A stretch of 12,376 nt of DNA. It comes from Streptomyces sp. WM4235 (GTDB lineage: Bacteria > Actinomycetota > Actinomycetes > Streptomycetales > Streptomycetaceae). This document shows positions 1-5,901 of the stretch, one piece after another. The stretch lies in assembly GCF_001279725.1 (NCBI RefSeq), contig NZ_LGDE01000026.1:1-12376 (forward strand), read 5' to 3'. Position 1 is the first letter of the stretch, and the number at the start of each line of letters is the position of its first letter. The position numbers were made by a program, and so were the translations under genes. The notes beneath the pieces were generated by a model. That model ran no database searches and was not told where the DNA came from. It was given only the letters and a program-made list of their open reading frames with translations.

Positions 1-2
1 AC

Positions 3-476
3 GAGATACTCAGCCGCATCCGGCACGGCGGGGTGATACCCAGGCCCGCGATCGGCTCCCTGGACGGCGACAGGGTGACCTTCACCGACGGAACCGAGGT
101 GGCGGCGGACGCGATCGTCTACTGCACGGGATTCCGCATGGCCTTCCCCTTCCTGCCCGCCGGCTGTCCGGCTGGCCCCCGGCAGGAGGCCGTCGAACTG
201 TACAAGCGGGTCGTCGCGCCCGACCGCCCCGGCCTGTACTTCGTCGGATTGATCCGCCCCGTGGGCTCGATCACGCGCCTCGTGGAAGCCCAGGCGCGCT
301 GGGTGGCCCGGATCGTCGACGGCGAGGCCTCCCTGCCGTCGACGGATGTCATGCGCGAGGAGATCGACGTGTACCTGAAGGCCATCGAGGCGCGCTACGG
401 GCGGACCGAGGGCGCCTCCATCCAGGTGGACGTCGGCTCCTACCTGCGGGAACTGGACGCGTTGCAGGACGCCTGA
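3..476 (+). CDS. Flavin-containing monooxygenase, C-terminal part (5' end outside window)
   Basis: This is the C-terminal 157 residues of a class B flavin monooxygenase (FMO/NAD(P)H-dependent family). The reading frame is open back to the window edge, so the GTG at 33 is internal. What identifies it is the late FMO signature Y-C-T-G-F at 120-134, preceded by a DGTE strand-turn and followed by 'RPGLYFVGL' and '[13 protein letters not shown]', both typical of the C-terminal FAD-side fold. The N-terminal FAD (GxGxxG) and NADPH motifs are not in the window. The gene converges on an indole prenyltransferase. In S. coelicolor an FMO paired with such a prenyltransferase (SCO7468 with SCO7467) turns 5-dimethylallyl-tryptophan into the aldoxime. 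I infer the same class of role here, but generic FMO homologues would look similar in this segment. Family call is firm; substrate is inference. Confidence 0.85.
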   Translation, partial: EILSRIRHGGVIPRPAIGSLDGDRVTFTDGTEVAADAIVYCTGFRMAFPFLPAGCPAGPRQEAVELYKRVVAPDRPGLYFVGLIRPVGSITRLVEAQARWVARIVDGEASLPSTDVMREEIDVYLKAIEARYGRTEGASIQVDVGSYLRELDALQDA

Positions 477-512
477 CCGGGCCGGACCGGGCCGGGCCGA
501 TCCGCACGACAC

Positions 513-568
513 GGCTTCCCACGCACGGCCTCCCACGCGGGGCGTCCCACGCGGGGCGTCGCACGACA
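513..568. repeat. Four-copy 14-bp tandem repeat between convergent genes
   Basis: Four head-to-tail 14-bp units lie at 513-526, 527-540, 541-554 and 555-568, with consensus GGCNTCCCACGCGG. The middle two differ at one base; the outer two carry a few substitutions. The block is flanked by similar GCACGACAC strings (504-512 and 561-569) and followed by the palindrome GATCCGCGGATC at 571-582. It sits in the 160-bp gap between the stop codons of the monooxygenase and the prenyltransferase. I see no strong hairpin with a T-tract, so a terminator role is not shown. It is most simply a small slippage-type repeat. Confidence 0.75.
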
Positions 569-636
569 CCGATCCGCGGATCCGGTCGGTGACCACGGGG
601 AGCGCCGCCTGCCCGGAGGCTCGCCGTCGAGCGGGC

Positions 637-1917
637 TCAGCGAGCGACCGCGGCCTCCACGGGTGGCGAGACGACCGGCGGCCTGACCTCGTACGCCTCC
701 GAGGAGACGTAGACGGTCACCCGCGGCGGGCGACCGAGCTGGTGGGCGAGCCCCACGTAGGCGATGAGCCCCACCCCGTCGCGCAGATCCCGGGAGGTGG
801 CGGCGGACAGCGACCGGACGAGCGGGGCGGTGTCCATGCCGTGGCGGCCGAGCACGGCCAGCGCCCGATCGAGGGCCTCGCCGTCGTGTCGGGCGTAGTC
901 GCGGATCGGGACGTAGAGCGTGAAGCCGCTCGGCCGTCCGGTCGCCGTCTCGGTGAAGGCGTGGCAGGACTGGACGGGCCGCCGCCGCGGTCGCGCGATC
1001 CGCCCGTCCTCGACGTCGAGGTCGTCGAGGTCGGGGACGTGACCGGCCGCCATGCGGAAGAAGGTCGTGACCTCCGTCTCGCCGGGGCCGCCGTCCACGC
1101 GCGACAGGCCGGCCGCCTCCGCGGCCGTCAGGTCGTGGTGCGCGAGGTAGACCTTGACCCGGGGTTCCTCCCAGGAGCCCAGGTCCAAGGCGAAGAAGAG
1201 GTGACGGTCGCCCTGCGGTAACGCCGTGAACGCCTTCCGGTGGCCGAGACGACGCAGGGCCTCGCGCACCGTCTCGGCGGAACGTTCCTGCCCGGAGGCC
1301 GCCGGGTTCAGATACACCTTGATCTTGGGGATTCCGCCGGGGAGGAGTTCCAGCGCGCACCAGAGCGCCAGCGGACCCTGCGGATTCGGCGGGAAAAACA
1401 GGTCCTCCAGTTCGTCCAGCCCCTTCGTGTCGAATCCCCACCGCCCCGCCATCTCGCGGACCACCCGCAACCCGGTCCGCCCGTTCTCCGCCAGACTGCC
1501 GGCGCCGTACCCGGGCTCCAGCAGCACGCGCAGGGTCGGTTCGGCGTGCGCCACGAAGGAGAGCGAGAACTCCACCGGCGAGTGGTCGTCGGAGAGGAAC
1601 GAGTGCTCGGGAGGCGGCAGGTCGAGTGACCGTTCCGCGACGGGGCCGAGCGCCGCGAGCAGTGTTCGCGCGTAGGACGCGGAGTCGGCGCCGTTCAACC
1701 CCGCGGCCTCGCAGAGCCGCAGGGCCTGTCTCGCCGCATGAGAACCGAGCGTTCCCCCGAGGGTCTCCCTCGGGGGAACAGTCCGTGGGGCGCTCACCGA
1801 CCCTCCCCCCACCGACGGGAGCGCCCAAGAAGATACCCGCCTGGAGGGGCGGGTATCGAGGGTTCCCTGTTCGGTGAGGTGTTGCAGCACCGCGGCGTCG
1901 TCGGATATCTGGTCCAC
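637..1917 (-). CDS. DMATS-type indole (tryptophan) prenyltransferase
   Basis: This ABBA-fold aromatic prenyltransferase of the DMATS family should transfer a dimethylallyl group from DMAPP to the indole ring of tryptophan or a related indole, in the cytosol and without a DDxxD metal motif. From the GTG at 1917 it has 426 residues. Recognisable family strands are VEFSLSF (115-121, with the likely catalytic Glu116), RVLLEPG (130-136), KIKVYLN (198-204), RVKVYLAH (253-260), FTLYVPIRDY (332-341) and RVTVYVSSEAY (399-409); their Arg/Lys/Tyr residues line the diphosphate pocket in solved members. Homology-like sequence starts near residue 52. The first 40-50 residues look unlike the core, and an in-frame GTG at 1797 (386 aa, GGAGG four bases upstream) gives a more usual bacterial length. 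The 1917 start has the better Shine-Dalgarno. Two strong hairpins lie in codons 21-29 and 47-56. Regiospecificity cannot be read from the sequence. Confidence 0.9.
   Translation of the reverse strand: MDQISDDAAVLQHLTEQGTLDTRPSRRVSSWALPSVGGGSVSAPRTVPPRETLGGTLGSHAARQALRLCEAAGLNGADSASYARTLLAALGPVAERSLDLPPPEHSFLSDDHSPVEFSLSFVAHAEPTLRVLLEPGYGAGSLAENGRTGLRVVREMAGRWGFDTKGLDELEDLFFPPNPQGPLALWCALELLPGGIPKIKVYLNPAASGQERSAETVREALRRLGHRKAFTALPQGDRHLFFALDLGSWEEPRVKVYLAHHDLTAAEAAGLSRVDGGPGETEVTTFFRMAAGHVPDLDDLDVEDGRIARPRRRPVQSCHAFTETATGRPSGFTLYVPIRDYARHDGEALDRALAVLGRHGMDTAPLVRSLSAATSRDLRDGVGLIAYVGLAHQLGRPPRVTVYVSSEAYEVRPPVVSPPVEAAVAR
1751..1779. repeat. Perfect 13-bp inverted repeat inside the prenyltransferase 5' region
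   Basis: GTTCCCCCGAGGG (1751-1763) and CCCTCGGGGGAAC (1767-1779) are exact reverse complements separated by 3 nt. In the - strand mRNA this is a very stable stem. It falls in codons 47-56 of the long prenyltransferase frame, or begins 18 nt after the alternative GTG start at 1797, where it would lie within the initiating ribosome's footprint. There is no T-tract after it. It could be an attenuator or translation-control element, or only a chance constraint of GC-rich coding sequence. Confidence 0.7.
1832..1857 (-). terminator. Terminator-like hairpin in the prenyltransferase leader
   Basis: In the - strand transcript, GATACCCGCC (1857-1848) and GGCGGGTATC (1841-1832) form a perfect 10-bp stem with a 6-nt loop, followed directly by TTCTT. 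That is the shape of an intrinsic terminator or attenuator. It begins 60 nt downstream of the GTG at 1917 and ends 34 nt before the alternative GTG at 1797. It is in frame with the protein (codons 21-29), so it may instead be read through by translating ribosomes. The hairpin is seen; its function is inferred. Confidence 0.4.
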
Positions 1918-1920
1918 GAC

Positions 1921-1928
1921 ACCTCCCT
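1921..1928 (-). promoter_or_regulatory. Ribosome binding site for the upstream prenyltransferase start
   Basis: On the - strand AGGGAGGT lies here, with GGAGG four bases before the GTG at 1917. It is close to the anti-16S consensus and supports real translation from 1917, whether of the full-length prenyltransferase or of a leader peptide. The rival start at 1797 has GGAGG at 1806-1802, also four bases away. Confidence 0.6.
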
Positions 1929-1938
1929 TGCCTCGTAA

Positions 1939-1964
1939 GTGACATCGAACAACGCGATGCTCAC
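1939..1964. promoter_or_regulatory. Imperfect inverted repeat, candidate operator upstream of the prenyltransferase
   Basis: GTGACATCG (1939-1947) and CGATGCTCAC (1955-1964) are reverse complements except for one extra base in the right arm, with a 7-nt spacer. The element begins 22 bp upstream of the GTG at 1917, in the 104-bp gap behind the P450 gene, where a dimeric repressor or activator site would be expected. It is also upstream of the small + strand ORF at 1986. I could not match it to a known operator or place convincing -10/-35 boxes next to it. Confidence 0.35.
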
Positions 1965-1985
1965 TACCCTTGAGGAGGAACGCTC

Positions 1986-2021
1986 ATGCGGCGGCGGGAG
2001 GACCGGTGGAAGTGGACTTGA
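1986..2021 (+). CDS. Possible 11-residue leader peptide with two Trp codons
   Basis: An ATG at 1986 opens an 11-codon ORF reading M-R-R-R-E-D-R-W-K-W-T, ending at TGA 2019-2021. It has an exact AGGAGG at 1973-1978, seven bases upstream, which is near-ideal. Two Trp codons lie at positions 8 and 10, and a 9-bp perfect hairpin (2031-2052) starts nine bases after the stop; that is the layout of a trp-type attenuation leader. Against it: no + strand gene follows for about 6 kb, because the conservon genes lie antisense, so any regulated transcript would be antisense to the P450. It may be a remnant or a coincidence. No homology is recognised. Confidence 0.22.
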   Translation: MRRREDRWKWT

Positions 2022-3371
2022 TCACCTGGTGAGCCAGTTGAGGAACTGGCTCCACTTGCCGCTGTGTTCACGTCGGTGACTCGCCACGCCCGGGTCCTGG
2101 CTCGTTGACGCCCCGGCGCGCGCCTGCGGCGCGCTCTCGCGGGCCGTCTCGAACGGCGTGAACCTGGTGGGCAGCGTGGCGAGGCCGCGGTTGAACGGAC
2201 CCGGGCGCCACACCAGGCTGTCCTCCGGCACGGAGAGTTCGACGTCCGGGAGCCGGTTGAGGAGGTTCTCGATGGCGGTGACGGTGATCTGCCGGGCGGG
2301 CTCCTTCGACGGGCAGGCGTGCGGGCCCGCGCTCCAGGCCAGGTGGGCCCGGTTGCTGCCGGCCTGACGTGCGGCCGTCAGCGCCGGCCCGGTGTTGGCG
2401 GCCGCGAAACTGACCAGCATCAGATCGCCCGCCTGCACCTTCTGCCCGGCGAACTCCATGTCGGAGGACGGGTAGTGGGGTGCGAGGTTCTGCATGGGAG
2501 GGTTCTCCCACAACGTGTCGTCGAGGGCCTCGTCGATCAGGCCGCCCTTGTGGGCGTACGCGTCGTGGGTGAGCAGCCGGTGCAGGGTGTTGCCGATCAG
2601 GTTCCGCAGCGGTTCGTTGCCCGCCACCAACAGCAGGGCGAGCTGATGGACCATCTCCTCGTCGGTCAGCTTCGCCTCGTGCTGCATCAGCCACGAGGTG
2701 ACGTCCTCGCCAGGCTTGGCACGCTTGAGCGCCACCAGTTCACCGACGGCCCCGTACAACACCTCGACGGCCCGCTCCGCGTTGACGCCGTCGAACATGC
2801 CGGTGATGCCGAACAGCACGCGGTCGCCGATGTCGGCGGGGCAGCCGAAGAGTTCGTTGAACACGAACAGCGGCAGCTGCTTGGCGTAATCGCCGAGCAG
2901 GTCGGCCGAGCCACGTGAACCGAACTGCGAGACAAGGTAGTTGGACACCTGTTCCGTGCTGCGCGCCAGCCTGCGCGAGTCGACGCGGCCCATGCTGTCC
3001 GTGATGGCCTGACGCAGCCGCAGGTGCTCGACGCCGTCGCTGAACATGCAGTTGGGGCGGTACGAGAGCACGGCCGCGACCGGGTTGTCCGGGCTGATCC
3101 GACCCTCGTTCAACTCCCGCCAGCGGCGGGCGTCCTTACGGAAGGAACCGGAGTCCTGGAGCAGTTGCAGGGCCGTCGAGTAGTCGGTGACGAGGGTGGC
3201 CTCCACCCCGGGAGCGAGCTCCACGGGAGCGGTGGGCCCGTAGTGGCGCAGATAGGTGTAGTACGCCTGGGGATCGGCCGCGAACCCCGGTCCGTGCAGC
3301 GGCACCCGGCCGCCGACCTGGTGAGCGGGGCACCCGGGCGGGGGAACGGGTGCGGTGTGTTGAGCGTCCAT
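2022..3371 (-). CDS. cvnE: Conservon cytochrome P450, CYP157-like, lacking ExxR
   Basis: This is the last gene of the conservon, 449 residues from an ATG with AGGAG six bases upstream, 8 nt after the cvnD stop. It is a soluble haem protein, but several near-universal P450 residues are changed. The K-helix reads ALDDTLWENPP (282-292), so D-T-L-W (285-288) stands where E-x-x-R is expected. The I-helix reads AGNEPLRN (250-257), without the usual acid-alcohol pair. The haem loop is WSAGPHACP (346-354) with Cys353 as thiolate ligand. A C-helix HLRLRQ (116-121) is present. Loss of ExxR with a retained Cys is the published hallmark of CYP157, which occurs in conservons. A C-terminal extension (about 410-449) ends in an aromatic motif with two Trp. 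Substrate and monooxygenase activity are unknown. The open frame extends upstream to 3665, but that part overlaps cvnD and is rejected. Confidence 0.92.
   Translation of the reverse strand: MDAQHTAPVPPPGCPAHQVGGRVPLHGPGFAADPQAYYTYLRHYGPTAPVELAPGVEATLVTDYSTALQLLQDSGSFRKDARRWRELNEGRISPDNPVAAVLSYRPNCMFSDGVEHLRLRQAITDSMGRVDSRRLARSTEQVSNYLVSQFGSRGSADLLGDYAKQLPLFVFNELFGCPADIGDRVLFGITGMFDGVNAERAVEVLYGAVGELVALKRAKPGEDVTSWLMQHEAKLTDEEMVHQLALLLVAGNEPLRNLIGNTLHRLLTHDAYAHKGGLIDEALDDTLWENPPMQNLAPHYPSSDMEFAGQKVQAGDLMLVSFAAANTGPALTAARQAGSNRAHLAWSAGPHACPSKEPARQITVTAIENLLNRLPDVELSVPEDSLVWRPGPFNRGLATLPTRFTPFETARESAPQARAGASTSQDPGVASHRREHSGKWSQFLNWLTR
2031..2052. repeat. Perfect 9-bp hairpin at the end of the P450 gene
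   Basis: GAGCCAGTT (2031-2039) and AACTGGCTC (2044-2052) pair perfectly around a 4-nt loop. On the - strand it lies within the last codons of the P450 gene and could mark the end of the conservon transcript, although no T-tract follows. On the + strand it follows the small Trp-containing ORF. An overlapping alternative stem, CTGG/CCAG at 2026-2037, would exclude part of it. Structure is visible, role is not. Confidence 0.45.
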
Positions 3372-3379
3372 GTCTGCTC

Positions 3380-3973
3380 CTAGCGAGCGCGGTCCAGCAA
3401 ATAGCGGACGAGTGTGATCAATGCGTCTGCCGACGACTTGGGGTCGCGCGCGTCGCACGTGACGACCGGGGTGTCGTCGAGCAGGTCCAGCGCCTCGCGC
3501 AGGGCCCGTTCCGCGCGATCGGGCGTTCCGTCGAAGCGGTTGACGGCGATCGCGTAGTCGAGGCCGTACTGCTCGATCAGGTCGATCACGGCGAAGGAGT
3601 CCGCCAGTCTCTCGGGATCCACCAGCACCAGCGCGCCGAGCGCGCCACGTGCCATGTCCTCCCACATCTGTACGAACCGCAGCTGACCGGGGGTCCCGAA
3701 CAGGTACAGCACCACGCGTTCGCTGATCGTCAGCCGGCCGAAGTCCATGGCCACCGTGGTGGTGGTCTTGGTTCGCACTCCCTTGAGGTCGTCGAACGAC
3801 TCGCCGGCGCGGGTCATCGTCTCCTCGGTGGACAGCGGAGGGATCTCCGATATCGCGCCGATGAAGGTGGTCTTGCCCACGGCGAAGTGACCGACGACGA
3901 GGATCTTCACGGCCGTCTGCGTCGCTCCGTCGCGGACGTACGCCTGCTCAGCCAAACTTGGTGCGTAGACCAT
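3380..3973 (-). CDS. cvnD: Conservon small GTPase CvnD
   Basis: This Ras/MglA-like ATP/GTP-binding protein of 197 residues is the G-protein-like switch of the conservon, thought to cycle at the membrane with the CvnA-B-C complex. The P-loop GHFAVGKTT is at 28-36, switch I TTTTVAMDFG at 70-79, G3 as FGTPGQ at 92-97 (Gly rather than Asp in DxxG, usual for this family), G4 as NRFD at 145-148 (instead of NKxD) and G5-like CDARD at 173-177. The ATG at 3973 has GGAGG six bases upstream and overlaps the end of cvnC by 26 bp, implying translational coupling. It has no membrane helix. The family assignment is firm; the partner and effector here are inferred from the operon. Confidence 0.95.
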   Translation of the reverse strand: MVYAPSLAEQAYVRDGATQTAVKILVVGHFAVGKTTFIGAISEIPPLSTEETMTRAGESFDDLKGVRTKTTTTVAMDFGRLTISERVVLYLFGTPGQLRFVQMWEDMARGALGALVLVDPERLADSFAVIDLIEQYGLDYAIAVNRFDGTPDRAERALREALDLLDDTPVVTCDARDPKSSADALITLVRYLLDRAR

Positions 3974-4325
3974 TCAGCACCTCCTCGAGGATGTGGCGGT
4001 CCGTGAGCGTGGCCCGCTGCACGGGAGGACGGGTGATCAGGTAGCCGCCCTCGGTGAGCGCGGCGAGGACGATCTTCACCACACCCATGGGCAGCCGTGT
4101 GTGCCCCGCGATCTCGGCGACCGAGAGGTAGCCCGCCGTACACAGGTCCAACAGGCCCTGCTCCTCGGGAGACAGCTGGGTCGGACGCTGCTGCCGGTCA
4201 CCCGCGGCGGTGACCAGGGTGATGAGGGACAGGTGCTCCTCGTCGGGCAGGCCGCGTCCCTTGGTGATGACGTACGGACGCACTAATTCGGCGGCCTCCG
4301 GCTCCAGTTCGTCGAAGCCGTTCAC
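3948..4325 (-). CDS. cvnC: Conservon DUF742 protein CvnC
   Basis: This 125-residue soluble protein has the DUF742 pattern: an N-terminal acidic stretch, VRPYVITKGRG at 16-26, LSPEEQGLLDLC at 51-62, and a winged-helix-like tail with SVAEIAGHTRLPMGVVKIVL (68-87) followed by GGYL. DUF742 proteins are the third member of conservons and bind in the CvnA-D complex; the fold suggests a MarR-like domain, but DNA binding is not shown. The GTG start at 4325 shares the bases GTGA with the cvnB stop. The frame is open further upstream, but that part is a shadow of cvnB. No strong Shine-Dalgarno is visible, so translation probably depends on coupling to cvnB. Confidence 0.93.
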   Translation of the reverse strand: MNGFDELEPEAAELVRPYVITKGRGLPDEEHLSLITLVTAAGDRQQRPTQLSPEEQGLLDLCTAGYLSVAEIAGHTRLPMGVVKIVLAALTEGGYLITRPPVQRATLTDRHILEEVLNGLRTKFG

Positions 4326-4723
4326 GAGTGGACGCCGAGGTTCTCGCGGGGCGGCGTCGTCAAGGCCTTGCCCAACTGGCCGACGAGCTGCAGCATCCGG
4401 AAGGTGATGTCCTGCATGTCGACGTCCGGCGAGGCCGAGACGCCGAGGTAGGCGCCCTCCCCGGCGGAGATCAGGAAGACCCAGCCGCCGTCGAACTCGA
4501 CCAGGGTCTGACGCCACTGCAGGTGGCCGCCGTCGACGAAGAACCCGAGCGAGCGGCTGAGGGACTGCACACCGCTCATCGCGGCGGCGACCGTGTCCGC
4601 GTTGTCCTTGTCGAAGTCCTTCGTCCGGGCCATCAGCAGGCCGTCGGCGGAGACCAGGACCGCGTGCAGTGCCCCGGGTATCTCCAGGGCGCTGTCCAGC
4701 ATCCATGACAGATCGTTGTTCAC
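4322..4723 (-). CDS. cvnB: Conservon roadblock/LC7 protein CvnB
   Basis: A 133-residue roadblock/LC7-domain protein. The N-terminal helix (LSWMLDSALEIPGALHAVLV, 5-24) leads to the VSADGLLMA strand pair (24-32), a long central helix (about 41-58) and the GGWVFLISAG strand (79-88), in the usual order of the fold. Roadblock proteins act as dimeric regulators or exchange-factor-like partners of small GTPases such as MglA; here the natural partner is CvnD, two genes downstream. The GTG start at 4723 overlaps the cvnA stop by 4 bp (GTGA), with a short AGG upstream. It is cytosolic, with no unusual residues noted. Confidence 0.95.
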   Translation of the reverse strand: MNNDLSWMLDSALEIPGALHAVLVSADGLLMARTKDFDKDNADTVAAAMSGVQSLSRSLGFFVDGGHLQWRQTLVEFDGGWVFLISAGEGAYLGVSASPDVDMQDITFRMLQLVGQLGKALTTPPRENLGVHS

Positions 4724-5901
4724 GGGACCTCATGTCCTTCGCTGCTCGCATCACGTGTGCTGCTCGTCTGACCCGACGACGAGCCCGAGGGTGTGGCCCG
4801 TCCGTGGAGCGTGCCCCGCTGGAACGCGCCCATGATCGCCGCGGCTTCCGCGTCGGAGCGGGGCGCCGACGCCGCGCCCTGGGTGTTGCCGGGCACGATC
4901 GCCATCGGCCGCTTGCGGCTGCGCTTGGGCAGGCCGTCGACGGTCGAGGACGTGGCCACCGCGTACTCGGGGCCGCCGGGGTGTGCGGTCGACGCGGCGC
5001 CGGTCGGAGCCGGGGCCTTGCGCTCCGGCATGCCGGTGAGCAGTTCGTGCGGCAGGAGGAGAACGGCGCGGACGCCGCCGTACGGTGAGCTGGAGTCCAC
5101 GGACACCTCGAAGCCGAATCGCTCGCAGAGCACGCCGATCACGGCGAAGCCGAACTGTGGAGGGTTGCCGAGCCCCGAGACGCCGGAGACCCGCTCGGTC
5201 GTCAGGAGTCTCACTGCCCTGGCGCGCTCCTCCTCGTTCATGCCGACGCCGGCATCGTCGACGACGATGCAAATGCCCTTGGGCACGGTGCGGATGTTGA
5301 TTTCGACGACGGTGTCCGGGCTGGAATAGCTGGTGGCGTTGTCGAGCATCTCGGCGAGGGCCAGTGCCACGGGTTCGACGGCCCGGTGGGTGATGCCGAA
5401 GTCGACCTGCGAAAGGATCTCCACCCGCCGGAAATGGCGGATGCGTCCCTGTGCGCTGCGGACCACGTCATAGACCGAGGCGACGTCGCGCCGGCGCCCC
5501 AGCCAGCCGTCACAGAGCACGGCGATGGATTGCGCACGCCGCCCGAACTGCGAGTTCGTGTGGTCGATCTCCAGGAGGTCCTGGAGAATGACGGACTCGC
5601 CGTACTTGCTCTGGAGTCCGGAGATGACCGATTGCTGCTCGGCGGCAAGACCTTGGAGTGTCCGCATGGCGGACTTGAGGACGGATTTCGTCGCGTCCTG
5701 GGCCTGTTCTTTCTCGGCCTCGACGGATGTGGAGAAACTGTGCTCCAGTGCGGCGTAATGGTGTGTGAGTTCTTCGAACTCGTGTCTCAGGGCCCGGGTC
5801 GCTCTGCGCTGGCGAACAATGATGGCGCCGGCGCCGGCGATGGCGCCGACGACGGCGACAAAAAGGGCCCAGAGTACTGGGGTCTGTATGTAATACGTCA
5901 T
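4720..5901 (-). CDS. cvnA: Conservon sensor-like histidine kinase/ATPase CvnA
   Basis: First gene of the conservon, 393 residues. One N-terminal membrane helix (about 8-30) with almost no external part is followed by a basic stretch and a long charged helical, probably coiled-coil, region (31-110). A dimerisation segment, EIDHTNSQFGRR (111-122), contains a His in the position of an H-box. A GHKL ATPase domain follows, with N-box EMLDNAT (184-190), G1 box DDAGVG (215-220) and a glycine-rich lid around GVSGLGNPPQFGFAVIG (240-256). The tail from about 290 is long and low in complexity. CvnA proteins resemble histidine kinases but are not paired with a response regulator; they seem to seed the membrane complex with CvnB-D. 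The ATG at 5901 has only a modest GAGAG upstream. Confidence 0.93.
   Translation of the reverse strand: MTYYIQTPVLWALFVAVVGAIAGAGAIIVRQRRATRALRHEFEELTHHYAALEHSFSTSVEAEKEQAQDATKSVLKSAMRTLQGLAAEQQSVISGLQSKYGESVILQDLLEIDHTNSQFGRRAQSIAVLCDGWLGRRRDVASVYDVVRSAQGRIRHFRRVEILSQVDFGITHRAVEPVALALAEMLDNATSYSSPDTVVEINIRTVPKGICIVVDDAGVGMNEEERARAVRLLTTERVSGVSGLGNPPQFGFAVIGVLCERFGFEVSVDSSSPYGGVRAVLLLPHELLTGMPERKAPAPTGAASTAHPGGPEYAVATSSTVDGLPKRSRKRPMAIVPGNTQGAASAPRSDAEAAAIMGAFQRGTLHGRATPSGSSSGQTSSTRDASSEGHEVP

Noticed and set aside
1931..1937. TCGTAAG-like string as a third copy of the repeated motif
   Set aside because: Only about seven bases match, without the GTCCGCG part or the 11-bp repeat; expected by chance.
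440..1945. 501-residue open frame on the - strand overlapping the prenyltransferase
   Set aside because: Arg/Gly/Pro-rich shadow frame of high-GC DNA without family motifs; the overlapping frame encodes a recognisable prenyltransferase.
3372..3665. N-terminal extension of the P450 frame
   Set aside because: It overlaps the 3' half of cvnD in another frame and its translation is low-complexity; the ATG at 3371 has a good Shine-Dalgarno and begins the normal P450 length.
4326..4754. Upstream extension of the CvnC frame
   Set aside because: This is a shadow of cvnB; DUF742 similarity begins at the GTG at 4325, which overlaps the cvnB stop as GTGA.
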